From: Panacagrimonas sp965216805
GTDB taxonomy: Bacteria; Pseudomonadota; Gammaproteobacteria; Nevskiales; Nevskiaceae
Length of the DNA: 64,000 nt
Reading direction: 5' to 3'
Assembly: GCF_965216805.1 (NCBI RefSeq)
Contig: NZ_CBDCGN010000002.1
Span: 2,232,001 to 2,296,000 of the forward strand
The notes beneath the pieces were generated by a model. The model was not told the DNA's origin and did no database searches. It saw only the letters and a program-made list of their open reading frames with translations. The translations under genes and the position numbers were made by a program. Within the stretch, counting starts at the first letter, position 1, and the number at the start of each line of letters is the position of its first letter. Shown piece after piece: positions 1 to 8,694 of this stretch.

Positions 1-255
1 GTGTTCGCGCACGGCATGTTGTCGATGGCCTACCTCGGCCGCTTCCTTACCAACTGGGCACCGCAGACGCAGCTTAGGCACTACGCGGTGCGCTTCTCGG
101 CCATCACGCCGATCGGCGCCAAGCTCACCTGCGGCGGCAAGGTGGTGGAGAAACTCGAACGCAATGGCGAACAGGTCGTGAAGCTCGAGATTGGCGTCGT
201 GGACGACAAGGGTGAGCTGAAGCTCTCCGGCGATGCGCTGGTCGCACTGAAGTAA
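1..255 (+). CDS. MaoC-like hotdog dehydratase, C-terminal part
   Basis: The window opens inside this gene, so only the last 84 residues are visible and the true start lies upstream. An AHGML segment near the beginning followed by beta-rich sequence is typical of the C-terminal half of the MaoC/hydratase hotdog fold. Such proteins hydrate enoyl-CoA or act as subunits of hydratases. It lies 31 bp before an SDR on the same strand, the usual neighbour for a hydratase in a beta-oxidation operon. The catalytic Asp/His region would be upstream and cannot be checked, so activity is unknown. Confidence 0.7.
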   Translation: MFAHGMLSMAYLGRFLTNWAPQTQLRHYAVRFSAITPIGAKLTCGGKVVEKLERNGEQVVKLEIGVVDDKGELKLSGDALVALK

Positions 256-286
256 CCCATCCCAATTCAGACAGGAATCAGAAAGC

Positions 287-1111
287 ATGAAACTCGAAGG
301 CAAGGTTGCGCTGGTCACCGGATCGGGCCGTGGTATCGGCCGTGAAATCGCGCTCAAGCTCGCCTCGGAAGGCGCCAACCTGGTCGTCAACGATCTCGAT
401 GCAGGCCCGGCCGAAGAAACCGTCGCTGCAATCCGCGCGATGGGACGCAAGGCCATCGCGTGCGCCGGCAGCGTGACCGAAAAGGGCTTCGCCGAACGCT
501 TCGTCAACACCGCCATCGAGCAACTGGGCGGACTCGACATCATCGTCAACAACGCCGGCTACACCTGGGACAACGTCATCCACAAGATGACCGACGAGCA
601 GTGGCACGCCATCATGGACGTGCACGTCACCGCTCCGTTCCAGATTCTGCGGGCCGCGTCCGAGTACCTGCGCGTGCAGACCAAGAAGGAAGCCATGGAA
701 GGGCGCGAGGTGTTCCGCAAGGTCGTCAACATCTCTTCGATCGCCGGCACCGGCGGCAACGCAGGCCAGGCCAATTATTCTGCCGGCAAGGCGGCGATCA
801 TCGGCCTGACCAAGGCGATGTCCAAGGAATGGGGGCGGTACAAGGTCAACGTCAACTGTGTGGCCTTCGGCCTCATCAAGACGCGCCTGACAGAGGCTGC
901 GGCCGGCAGCGATGCGAGCATTGACGTTGAAGGTCGCAAGATCAAGGTCGGCGTCAATCCCGACCTGCTCAAGACGATGGAAGCCACGGTGCCGCTTGGC
1001 CGCGCCGGCACGCCGACCGAGGCGGCAGGCTCCGTGTACCTGTTCTGCATCCCGGAGTCCAACTACGTCAGCGGACAGGTGCTGGTCTGCGGCGGCGGCT
1101 TCTCGATGTGA
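287..1111 (+). CDS. SDR-family 3-hydroxyacyl-CoA dehydrogenase-like oxidoreductase
   Basis: A 274-residue classical short-chain dehydrogenase. The NAD(P) motif TGSGRGIG is at residues 11-18, NNAG at 88-91, the active-site serine near 150-151 and the Tyr-x3-Lys pair at Y164/K168, so it should be active. An Asp at the end of beta-2 (VVNDLD) suggests NAD preference. FabG-like proteins in such operons usually oxidise 3-hydroxyacyl-CoA. The start is ATG after an AGGAAT-like ribosome site. Its stop overlaps the GTG start of the next ACAD by 4 bp, implying translational coupling. The substrate cannot be read. Confidence 0.9.
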   Translation: MKLEGKVALVTGSGRGIGREIALKLASEGANLVVNDLDAGPAEETVAAIRAMGRKAIACAGSVTEKGFAERFVNTAIEQLGGLDIIVNNAGYTWDNVIHKMTDEQWHAIMDVHVTAPFQILRAASEYLRVQTKKEAMEGREVFRKVVNISSIAGTGGNAGQANYSAGKAAIIGLTKAMSKEWGRYKVNVNCVAFGLIKTRLTEAAAGSDASIDVEGRKIKVGVNPDLLKTMEATVPLGRAGTPTEAAGSVYLFCIPESNYVSGQVLVCGGGFSM

Positions 1112-2271
1112 GCAAGACGATGAAGAGACCCGAATCGGCGTGGATGAACGAGGAGCTGTCGCTGTTCCGTGACAACGTGCGCAAGTTCATCGCTGCGGAA
1201 ATCACCCCCAACGAGGAGCGATGGGCCGAGCAGCAGCACGTTGACCGCTCGCTTTGGCTCAAGGCGGGTGCGGCGGGGCTGCTGTGCACGGATGTCGCCG
1301 AGGAATTCGGCGGCGCGGGCGGCACCTTCGCGCACGAAGCCGTGATCATGGAAGAACAGGCCTACGCTGGTAATACCGCCTGGGCCAAGGGCGTGCACGA
1401 GATCGTCACCCACTACATCGTGGGCTGCGCCACGCCGGAGCAAAAGAAGCGCTGGCTGCCGAAGCTGGTGTCGGGCGAGATGGTCGGGGCCATCGCCATG
1501 ACCGAACCCGGCACCGGTTCGGACCTGCAGGCCGTGCGCACGCGCGCGGAGCGCGATGGCGGCGATTACATCATCAACGGCTCCAAGACCTTCATCTCCA
1601 ACGGTCATCACACCGGCCTTCTGATCATCGTCTGCAAGACCGATCCCACGTCCGCGGCCAAGGGCATCTCCCTGATCGTGGCCGAGCATCCCACCAGCCT
1701 GCCCGGCTTCAAGCGCGGCCGGCTGTTGCACAAGATCGGGCAGAAGGGTCAGGACACGGCCGAGCTGTTCTTCGAGAATCTGCGCGTGCCGGCAGAGAAT
1801 CTGCTGGGCGGTCGCGAGGGTCAGGGCTTCTACCAGCTCATGAACCAGTTGCCGCGCGAGCGCCTGATCATCGGCGTCGGAGCCATTGCCGCCGCCGAGG
1901 CCGCGATGCACCACACCCTGGCCTATGTGCGCGAGCGCAAGGCCTTCGGCAAGACGCTGCTGGAATTCCAGAACACGCGCTTCAAGCTGGCCGAGCGGCA
2001 GACCGAGCTCACCATTGGCCGCGTCTTCATCGACCACTGCATCCAGAAACTGATGGAAGGCAAGCTCGATGCGGCGACCGCCTCGATGGCCAAGTGGTGG
2101 GGCACGCAGAAGCAGTGCGAGATCGTTGACGAGTGCCTGCAATTCTTTGGCGGCTTCGGCTACATGACCGAGTACCCGATTGCCCGCATGTACCAGGATG
2201 CGCGCGTGCAGAGAATCTACGGCGGCACCAACGAGATCATGAAGGAACTGATCGCGCGTTCGCTGGATTGA
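1108..2271 (+). CDS. acyl-CoA dehydrogenase, long-chain (LCAD) type
   Basis: A 387-residue flavoprotein that would introduce an alpha,beta double bond into an acyl-CoA and pass electrons to ETF. TEPGTGSD (about 132-139) is the ACAD signature. The C-terminal segment reads IYGGTNEI, with Gly where medium-chain enzymes carry the catalytic Glu. Instead a Glu is present in the helix-G segment LPRERL (E251), the base position of long-chain and isovaleryl-CoA dehydrogenases. The GTG start overlaps the upstream SDR stop; an in-frame ATG at 1120 is an alternative. The family call is firm; chain length is inferred. Confidence 0.92.
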   Translation: MSKTMKRPESAWMNEELSLFRDNVRKFIAAEITPNEERWAEQQHVDRSLWLKAGAAGLLCTDVAEEFGGAGGTFAHEAVIMEEQAYAGNTAWAKGVHEIVTHYIVGCATPEQKKRWLPKLVSGEMVGAIAMTEPGTGSDLQAVRTRAERDGGDYIINGSKTFISNGHHTGLLIIVCKTDPTSAAKGISLIVAEHPTSLPGFKRGRLLHKIGQKGQDTAELFFENLRVPAENLLGGREGQGFYQLMNQLPRERLIIGVGAIAAAEAAMHHTLAYVRERKAFGKTLLEFQNTRFKLAERQTELTIGRVFIDHCIQKLMEGKLDAATASMAKWWGTQKQCEIVDECLQFFGGFGYMTEYPIARMYQDARVQRIYGGTNEIMKELIARSLD

Positions 2272-2334
2272 GCCAGTCGCCCGCCGTAGCGCCCCCGCGG
2301 ATGGGGCTCCCACCTACTTTTTTGATCCCTTCCC

Positions 2335-3228
2335 TTGCCACACGATTCCACGACACCCCTGCAGATTCGCGAGGTCCAGCTTCAGGGCCACGACGGCCAG
2401 AGCCTCGCTGCCGAGGAGGCAGGCGATCCCTGCGCTGTGCCCGTCATCCTGCTGCACGGCGGCGGGCAGACCCGTCACGCCTGGGCGGGGACGGCGCTGC
2501 GCCTCGCCGAGGCGGGCTACTACGCGCTGGCCTACGACGCCCGCGGCCACGGCGACAGCGCCTGGTCCGAGCAGGGCGATTACAGTCCCGACGCGCTGAT
2601 CGGCGATCTTCACCAAGTGGTTGCCGGCCTTGCGAGGCCGCCCATTCTGGTGGGGGCCTCGATGGGCGGCCTGACCTCGATGGTGGCTCTCGGCGAGGCC
2701 GAGAGGGGTTTTGCGAGCGCGCTGGTGCTGGTGGACATCGCGGCGCGGCTCGAAGCCAGCGGGGTCGCGCGCGTGCTCAACTTCATGAGTGCGCATACCG
2801 GCGGTTTCGCCAGTCTGGACGAGGTGGTCGATGCCGTGGCCGCCTACAACCCGCATCGCCCCCGGCCGAGCGGTACCGACGGTCTGCGCAAGAACCTGCG
2901 CTATCGGGACGGCCGCTGGTACTGGCACTGGGACCCGCGCTTTCTCAATCACGCCTCCCGCACCCAGGCGGGTGAGGCGCTTGTGCAGCAGGAGCGCCGC
3001 GAGACCGCCGCGAGACGCATCCACGTCCCGACCCTCCTGGTTCGCGGCGGCAGCAGCGACGTGGTCAGCCCCGAAGGCGCACGCGCGCTGCAGGAACTGA
3101 TTCCTCACGCCGAGCTGGCCGACGTGGCGGAGGCGGGACATATGGTTGCGGGAGATCGCAACGATTTGTTCAGCGAAGCAGTGATCGAATTCCTCCGTCG
3201 TCACGTCCCACCGCGACCGGGCGACTGA
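2335..3228 (+). CDS. alpha/beta-fold hydrolase
   Basis: About 297 residues with an HGGG oxyanion segment at 41-44, a nucleophile elbow GASMGG at 107-112 (S109) and a late GH segment (EAGHMV) supplying the histidine, so a full Ser-Asp-His triad is likely. The family includes esterases, thioesterases, C-C hydrolases and enol-lactone hydrolases. No ATG is available before the conserved core, so a TTG start is used and the exact N-terminus is uncertain. It sits 63 bp after one ACAD and ahead of an ACAD pair, so a CoA-ester or ring-fission product hydrolase role is plausible but unproven. Confidence 0.8.
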   Translation: MPHDSTTPLQIREVQLQGHDGQSLAAEEAGDPCAVPVILLHGGGQTRHAWAGTALRLAEAGYYALAYDARGHGDSAWSEQGDYSPDALIGDLHQVVAGLARPPILVGASMGGLTSMVALGEAERGFASALVLVDIAARLEASGVARVLNFMSAHTGGFASLDEVVDAVAAYNPHRPRPSGTDGLRKNLRYRDGRWYWHWDPRFLNHASRTQAGEALVQQERRETAARRIHVPTLLVRGGSSDVVSPEGARALQELIPHAELADVAEAGHMVAGDRNDLFSEAVIEFLRRHVPPRPGD

Positions 3229-3324
3229 ATACGCAGCGCTGGCGTCCCATTGTCGGACCCAGCCGAGCCGCGGCGGCCGTGCTCGCTGCGCAGACTTTCT
3301 TTTTCTCACCTTGAGGAGCATTAC

Positions 3325-4482
3325 GTGGATCTTGATTTTTCACCGGAGGACCAGGCCTTTCGCGCCGAAGTCCGCGCCTGGATGCAGGCGAACGTTCCGC
3401 CCAAGGCCGGCCCCGAAATCGGCCTACCCAATCATCTGGAAACGCAGGCGGCCTGGGAGCGCAAGCTCGGCAAGAAGGGCTGGCTGGCTTACAACTGGCC
3501 CACCGAGTACGGCGGACCGGGCTGGACGGCGACACAGCGCTACATCTTCGACACCGAGCGCGCCGCAGCCGGCGCCCCGGTGGGAAGCCCCTTCGGTCTG
3601 GCCATGCTCGGCCCGGTGCTGATGAGCTTCGGCTCGCCGGCACAGAAGGCGCGCTATCTGCCTCTCATCGCCGCTGGCGAACAGTTCTGGTGCCAGGGCT
3701 ATTCCGAGCCGGGTTCGGGCTCCGACCTCGCAAGCCTCAAGACGCTGGCGGTTCGCGACGGCGACCACTACGTGGTGAACGGCCAGAAGATCTGGACCAC
3801 CCAGGCACACTGGGCGAGCTACATGTTCTGCCTATGCCGGACCAACCCTGAGGTGCCCAAGCAGCAAGGCATTTCCTTCCTGCTGATCGACATGAAAACG
3901 CCGGGCCTCGAAATCCGTCCGATCATGACCATCGATGGCCATCACCATCTCAACGAGATCTTCCTGACCAATGTCCGCGTCCCGACGGACAATCTGGTCG
4001 GCAAGGAGGGCGAAGGCTGGACGATCGCCAAGTTCCTGCTCACCCACGAGCGCACCGCCATCGCCGGCGTGGCCGACAGTCTTCACCAGATGAAGGAGTT
4101 ACGCCGCGCCGTCGCGAGCGACCCCTCGCTGGCCGATGACCCGCTGGTGCGGCGTCGTCTGGCGGCGCTGGAAGTGGACCTCATGGCCCTCGAGTACACC
4201 AACCTGCGCACCCTGGACCGAATAGCGAGGGGGCAGGCACCGGGTCCGGAATCTTCCGGTCTCAAGGTCAAGGGCGCCGAGATGCAGCAGGCCATTTCCG
4301 AGGCACAGGTCGAACTCGGCGGCCTCAGCGCACTGCCCTGGATGAGCGACCACGCGGCTGGCCACGAGGTGTTCCGCGGCGCCACGCAGCGTTACAACTT
4401 CCTGCGCGCCAGCAGCATCTACGGCGGCACCAACGAAATCCAGAAAAACGTCCTCGCCAAGCTGCTGCTGGGCGTGGGCTGA
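3325..4482 (+). CDS. acyl-CoA dehydrogenase, large subunit of a heteromeric pair (PimC/FadE-like)
   Basis: 385 residues from a GTG at 3325, chosen because AGGAG lies at 3314-3318 and the family N-terminus (DLDFSPEDQAFR) begins there; a longer reading from 3250 adds non-conserved residues. It carries YSEPGSGSDLASL and the C-terminal IYGGTNEIQ. The helix-G Glu is E242 (THER). It resembles pimeloyl-CoA dehydrogenase large subunit and steroid-type FadE subunits, which form alpha2-beta2 enzymes with a divergent small subunit. The next gene, 21 bp downstream, is exactly such a partner. Pairing is inferred from order and family. Confidence 0.88.
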   Translation: MDLDFSPEDQAFRAEVRAWMQANVPPKAGPEIGLPNHLETQAAWERKLGKKGWLAYNWPTEYGGPGWTATQRYIFDTERAAAGAPVGSPFGLAMLGPVLMSFGSPAQKARYLPLIAAGEQFWCQGYSEPGSGSDLASLKTLAVRDGDHYVVNGQKIWTTQAHWASYMFCLCRTNPEVPKQQGISFLLIDMKTPGLEIRPIMTIDGHHHLNEIFLTNVRVPTDNLVGKEGEGWTIAKFLLTHERTAIAGVADSLHQMKELRRAVASDPSLADDPLVRRRLAALEVDLMALEYTNLRTLDRIARGQAPGPESSGLKVKGAEMQQAISEAQVELGGLSALPWMSDHAAGHEVFRGATQRYNFLRASSIYGGTNEIQKNVLAKLLLGVG

Positions 4483-4503
4483 ATACTCGAAAAACATAAT
4501 CCA

Positions 4504-5646
4504 ATGGACTTTTCCTACTCGTCCGAGCAGAAACTGCTGCAGGACAGCGCCAACAAATTCGCCCTCAAGGGCTATGGCTTCGAACGCTACAAGCAGACGC
4601 TGACACTCCCCGGTCAGCTCGATGCTGCGGCCTGGGCACAGATGGCCGAGTTCGGCTGGCTTGCCCTTCCGCTGCCGGAATCCGTGGGCGGACTCGGCGG
4701 CAGCGGCACCGACATCTCGCTGGTGGCCGAAGCGCTCGGTGCCGGCATGGTGCTGGAGCCCTTCGTCTCCGGACTGGTGTTGCCGGGCAAGCTGCTGGCG
4801 CTGGCCGGCAGCGAGGCACAGCAGAAGCGCCTGCTGGAACCGCTCGCCGAAGGCCAGTTGCAGCTTTCCGTGGCCTGGGCCGAGCCGGGTGATCGCCAGA
4901 ACGCCGCTCACTGCGCAACCCAGGCGAAAGCGGACGGCCAGGGCTACTTCATCAGCGGCCGGAAGCTGTGCGCGCTCAATGCGCCGAACGCACAGCGGCT
5001 GATCGTCAGTGCCCGCAGCGCCGAATCTGCCGGCGAGTCCGCCGGCATCAGCCTGTTCGAGATCGATCCAGCCGCCCGCGGCGTCACCCTGACGCCCTAC
5101 GCGGTGATGGGTGGGGGCACGGCGGCGGATGTGGTGCTCGATCAGGTCCGGGTATCGGCCGACGCGCTCATCGGCCCGGCTGGCAAGAGCTTCGAGGCGC
5201 TGGACGCCGCGCTGGATCACGCTACCGCCGCATCCTGCGCGCAGGCCCTCGGCGCGATGCACGCCCTGCTGGAACGTACCGCGAATTACCTGAAGGTGCG
5301 CAAGCAGTTCGGCGTCGTCATTGGCAGCTTCCAGGCCTTGCAGCATCGCCTGGTGGACATGTTCATCGAGATCGAGCAGAGCCGCTCGATGGTCCTGATG
5401 GCCAGCGTGCGCGTGGACAGCACGGATGCAGACGAACGTCGTCGTGCCGTGTCCGCCGCGAAAGCCTATCTCGGCCAGGCCAGCAAGCTCGTCGCGCAGC
5501 AGGCGGTGCAGTTGCACGGCGGCATCGGCGTCACCGAAGAGCTCGACGTGGGTCATTTCTTCCGCCAACTCACTGCCTTTGGCACGCTGTACGGTGATCG
5601 CGAACGGCATCTTGATCGCGTCGCCGGCCTGCGACGCGCAGCCTGA
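4504..5646 (+). CDS. acyl-CoA dehydrogenase, small subunit of a heteromeric pair (PimD-like)
   Basis: A 380-residue divergent ACAD. The N-terminal helical domain (MDFSYSSEQKLLQDS) and the C-terminal QLHGGIGVTEE helix are clear, but the TEPGSGSD signature is replaced by AWAEPGDRQN. The helix-G Glu and the C-terminal YEGT/YGGT segment are absent; the protein ends in a YGDRERHLDR tail. This is the pattern of the small subunit of pimeloyl-CoA dehydrogenase and FadE heterotetramers. It follows the large subunit by 21 bp. Probably not active alone. Confidence 0.87.
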   Translation: MDFSYSSEQKLLQDSANKFALKGYGFERYKQTLTLPGQLDAAAWAQMAEFGWLALPLPESVGGLGGSGTDISLVAEALGAGMVLEPFVSGLVLPGKLLALAGSEAQQKRLLEPLAEGQLQLSVAWAEPGDRQNAAHCATQAKADGQGYFISGRKLCALNAPNAQRLIVSARSAESAGESAGISLFEIDPAARGVTLTPYAVMGGGTAADVVLDQVRVSADALIGPAGKSFEALDAALDHATAASCAQALGAMHALLERTANYLKVRKQFGVVIGSFQALQHRLVDMFIEIEQSRSMVLMASVRVDSTDADERRRAVSAAKAYLGQASKLVAQQAVQLHGGIGVTEELDVGHFFRQLTAFGTLYGDRERHLDRVAGLRRAA

Positions 5647-5667
5647 TCCAATTACTCCGAGCGCACC

Positions 5668-6822
5668 ATGACCCACACCGGCGCACCCCACCCGTTCCTC
5701 ACCGAAGATCATGAGACCTACCGCAGCCAGCTGCGGCGCTTCGTGCAGAAGGAGTGCGATCCCCATATCGAGGCCTGGGAGCAGGCCGGCGAGCTGCCGC
5801 GCTCCTTGCAGCTCAAGGCGGCTGAAGCCGGTGTTCTCGGCATCGGCTTTCCCGAGGAATACGGCGGCACTGGCGACGATGACCCGTTCTACCAGACGAT
5901 CATGGCCGAGGAACTGGCGCGCTCGGGGTCCGGTGGTCTGATTGCGAGCCTCGTCAGCCATCGCATCGGCAGCCCGCCGATTGCGGCCAACGGCACCCAG
6001 GATCAGAAGGAGCGCTTTCTGCGCCCGGTGATGGAGGGCACGAAGATCGCAGCGCTCGCCATCACCGAGCCCGGCGGCGGTTCGGACGTGGCCAGCCTGC
6101 GCACCACCGCGCTACTCGACGGCGATCACTACATCGTCAACGGCTCCAAGACCTTCATCACCTCGGGCATGCGCGCCGACTTCATCACCGTCGCCGTGCG
6201 CACCGGTGGCAGCGGAATGGGCGGCGTGTCGCTCCTCGTGGTCGAAGCCGGCACACCGGGCTTCACGCGCAGCCCGCTGCAGAAAATGGGCTGGTGGTGC
6301 TCGGATACCGCCACGCTGTATTTCCAGGACTGCCGGGTGCCGGTCGCCAATCGCATCGGCGAGGAAAATCGCGGCTTCAAGGCGATCATGGAGAACTTCA
6401 ACAACGAGCGCCTGATGCTCTGCGCGCAAGCCTGGGGCTTCGGCCAGGTCTGCTACGAGGAAGCCTTGGCCTACGCCCGGGATCGGCAGACCTTCGGTCA
6501 GCCGCTGATCGCACGGCAGGTGATCCGCCACAAGCTCACCGACATGAAGATGAAGCTGGACGCGATCAAGGCCCAGCTTGACCTGTTGTGCTGGCAGATC
6601 CGCCAGGGACACATGCCGGTCGCAGAAATCTGCCTGCTGAAGAACCTTTCCACCGGCGCGCTGGAATGGATTGCCGGCGAATCGGTACAGATTTTTGGCG
6701 GCGCAGGCTACCTTCGCGGTGCCAAGGTCGAGCGCATCTTCCGCGAAACCAAGGTGCTGTCCATCGGCGGTGGCGCGACCGAAATCATGAAGGATCTCGC
6801 CTCGCGCCAGCTCGGATACTGA
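5668..6822 (+). CDS. acyl-CoA dehydrogenase
   Basis: 384 residues with ITEPGGGSDVASL around 132 and a helix-G catalytic Glu candidate E247 in FNNERL. At the C-terminal position it reads SIGGGATEIM, so the base should be the helix-G Glu as in isovaleryl-CoA and long-chain ACADs. It is the last gene of the first plus-strand unit, 21 bp after the small ACAD subunit, and is followed by a strong bidirectional hairpin. It is the fourth ACAD in 6 kb, implying several distinct dehydrogenation steps in one route. Confidence 0.92.
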   Translation: MTHTGAPHPFLTEDHETYRSQLRRFVQKECDPHIEAWEQAGELPRSLQLKAAEAGVLGIGFPEEYGGTGDDDPFYQTIMAEELARSGSGGLIASLVSHRIGSPPIAANGTQDQKERFLRPVMEGTKIAALAITEPGGGSDVASLRTTALLDGDHYIVNGSKTFITSGMRADFITVAVRTGGSGMGGVSLLVVEAGTPGFTRSPLQKMGWWCSDTATLYFQDCRVPVANRIGEENRGFKAIMENFNNERLMLCAQAWGFGQVCYEEALAYARDRQTFGQPLIARQVIRHKLTDMKMKLDAIKAQLDLLCWQIRQGHMPVAEICLLKNLSTGALEWIAGESVQIFGGAGYLRGAKVERIFRETKVLSIGGGATEIMKDLASRQLGY

Positions 6823-6842
6823 TCGCTGCAGTTTCATCAAGA

Positions 6843-6874
6843 CCCTGCGCCTCGCAAGCGGCGCAGGGTTTTTT
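6843..6874. terminator. intrinsic terminator between convergent units
   Basis: A perfect 9-bp stem, CCCTGCGCC (6843-6851) and GGCGCAGGG (6860-6868), with an 8-nt loop and six T on the plus strand. It lies between the ACAD stop at 6822 and the etfA stop at 6877. It should end plus-strand transcription. On the minus strand the T-run is weaker, but the same hairpin could close etfBA. Confidence 0.85.
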
Positions 6875-6876
6875 CG

Positions 6877-7812
6877 TTACAGCTTGCCGGTTATTTCCGG
6901 CACGATCTGGAACAGGTCACCGACGATGCCGAAGTCGGCGATCTCGAAGATTGGCGCTTCGGCGTCCTTGTTGATGGCCACGATGGTGCGCGCATCCTTG
7001 ATGCCGGCCAGGTGCTGGATCGCACCGGAAATGCCGATGGCGATGTACAGCTCCGGTGCAATGATCTTGCCGGTCTGGCCCACCTGCATGTCGTTGGGGC
7101 AGTAGCCGGAGTCCACCGCAGCGCGCGAGGCACCGACACCGGCGTTCAGCTTGTCAGCCAGTTCATAGATGATCTTGAAGGCATCGCTGCTGCCCAGCGC
7201 ACGGCCGCCGGAGACCACGCGGTTCGCAGACTGGAGTTCGGGACGCTCCGACTTCTGCGCGGCCAGCGACACGAAGCGCGTGTGCGTGGGCAGCGTGGCG
7301 TTCACGCTCGCGGCTTCGACCGGCGCGCTGTTGCCGCTCGCGGCGGCCTGGAACGAGGCTAGACGCACGGTGCCGAGCACCAGCGGCGATGCCGGCGCTT
7401 CGACGGTGCAGATCGCGTTGCCGGCGTAGGTCGGGCGATCAAAGGAGGTCGCGTTGTGCACGTGCATGATGTCGCTGACCTGCTGCACGTCGAGCTTGGC
7501 GGCCACGCGCGGAGCCAGGTCCTTGCCGAACGTAGTGCCGGGGAACAGCACGTGGCTGTAGCCCTTGGCGAGTTCGACGACCTGCGGCGCAAGTGTGGCG
7601 GCCAGCGCGTGGTTGTTCGCCGCATTGTTGACGGTCAGCACCATGGTGACGCCAGCGATCTGCGCAGCCTGCGCAGCAACGGCGGCGCCGTCTACGGCGA
7701 AGACGGCGACGTGCACTTCACCGCCGATCTGGGCAGCGGCGGCAACGGTCTTGGAGACGGCGGCGGACAGCTTGCCGTCGGCGTGTTCTGCAATGACGAG
7801 AATCTTGCTCAT
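6877..7812 (-). CDS. etfA: electron transfer flavoprotein alpha subunit
   Basis: 311 residues. The N-terminal domain starts ILVIAEH, and the C-terminal FAD domain carries SGGRALGSS, GASRAAVDSGY, GQTGKIIAPELY, GISGAIQH and the final IADFGIVGDL segment, all characteristic of ETF-alpha/FixB. With EtfB it accepts electrons from acyl-CoA dehydrogenases and hands them to ETF-quinone oxidoreductase. Location is cytoplasmic. It lies 29 bp downstream of etfB. Its position beside eleven ACADs makes it their likely electron sink, although ETF also serves enzymes elsewhere on the chromosome. Confidence 0.97.
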   Translation of the reverse strand: MSKILVIAEHADGKLSAAVSKTVAAAAQIGGEVHVAVFAVDGAAVAAQAAQIAGVTMVLTVNNAANNHALAATLAPQVVELAKGYSHVLFPGTTFGKDLAPRVAAKLDVQQVSDIMHVHNATSFDRPTYAGNAICTVEAPASPLVLGTVRLASFQAAASGNSAPVEAASVNATLPTHTRFVSLAAQKSERPELQSANRVVSGGRALGSSDAFKIIYELADKLNAGVGASRAAVDSGYCPNDMQVGQTGKIIAPELYIAIGISGAIQHLAGIKDARTIVAINKDAEAPIFEIADFGIVGDLFQIVPEITGKL

Positions 7813-7841
7813 GAGTTCGTATTCCTGATTCTGGCGGTCGC

Positions 7842-8588
7842 TTAGACGAGGCCCTTGGCCTTGAGCGCGGCGACGAGTTCATCGACGGTCTTGACCACGA
7901 TGCCCTTGGAGCGCTTTGGCGGTGCCGAGGTCTTCGTGGTCTTGAGACCGGCACCGGGCGTCACGCCCAGGCTGGCAAAGCTCTTCACGTCGATGGGCTT
8001 CTTCTTCGCCTTCATGATGTCCGGCAGCTTAAGGTAGCGCGGCTCGTTCAAGCGCAAGTCGGCGGTGATGATCGCGGGAAGATCGACTTCCAGTGTTTCC
8101 AGGCCGGCATCGACTTCACGCGTCACGACGGCCTTGTTGCCGTCCAGCTCGACCTTCGAGGCGAACGTCGCCTGCGGCAGATCGAGCAAGGACGCAATCA
8201 TCTGGCCGGTCTGGTTGGCGTCATCGTCGATCGCCTGCTTGCCGGCGATGAACAGTTGCGCGCCCTCGGCCTTGAACGCTGCGGCCAGCGCCTTGGCGGC
8301 GGTCAGCGGCTGGATCTCGCCTTCTTCCTTGATGTGGATCGCGCGATCCGCACCGAACGCGAGCGCCGAGCGCAGCGTCTCTTCGCTCTTCGCACCGCCC
8401 ACGGTAATGGCGATGATCTCGGTGAGCTTGCCCTTTTCCTTCAGACGCACCGCTTCTTCCATCGCGATCTCGTCGAAGGGGTTCATCGAGTGCTTCACGC
8501 CCTCGGTGACCACGCCCGAACCGTCCGGCTTGACCTGGATGCGGACGTTGTAATCCACCGCACGCTTGACACTAACCAATACCTTCAT
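7842..8588 (-). CDS. etfB: electron transfer flavoprotein beta subunit
   Basis: 248 residues with the ETF-beta opening KVLVSVKRAVDYNVR, the NPFDEIAMEEAVRLKE segment, an AMP-binding region and the DLPAIITADLRLNEPRY stretch. It forms the ETF heterodimer with EtfA, encoded next. A near-palindrome matching the window-wide CTAAC-N4-GTTAG motif lies only 10 bp before the start codon (8599-8612), so a repressor there would block transcription or early elongation. This suggests ETF supply is co-regulated with the catabolic genes. Confidence 0.97.
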   Translation of the reverse strand: MKVLVSVKRAVDYNVRIQVKPDGSGVVTEGVKHSMNPFDEIAMEEAVRLKEKGKLTEIIAITVGGAKSEETLRSALAFGADRAIHIKEEGEIQPLTAAKALAAAFKAEGAQLFIAGKQAIDDDANQTGQMIASLLDLPQATFASKVELDGNKAVVTREVDAGLETLEVDLPAIITADLRLNEPRYLKLPDIMKAKKKPIDVKSFASLGVTPGAGLKTTKTSAPPKRSKGIVVKTVDELVAALKAKGLV

Positions 8589-8598
8589 CGTTATCTCT

Positions 8599-8612
8599 CT
8601 AGCGTTTGTTAG
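8599..8612. promoter_or_regulatory. operator-like palindrome A (CTAGC-N4-GTTAG) before etfB
   Basis: CTAGC GTTT GTTAG, one mismatch from the palindrome CTAAC-N4-GTTAG shared by seven promoter regions of the window. It sits 10-23 bp upstream of the etfB start, just ahead of an AGAGAGA ribosome site, a position suited to repression. Regulator inferred to be TetR-type. Confidence 0.6.
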
Positions 8613-8694
8613 AACAAAGTATCTCGCTTGTGAAAATCTAAATCACGCACCGTTCAAATCACTGGCCTTCCAGAGGGCCTACCCAGCGCAGCCC

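Noticed and set aside
3250..3324. Longer N-terminus for the large ACAD subunit
   Set aside because: The extra 25 residues have no ACAD similarity, and a good AGGAG site sits just before the GTG at 3325.
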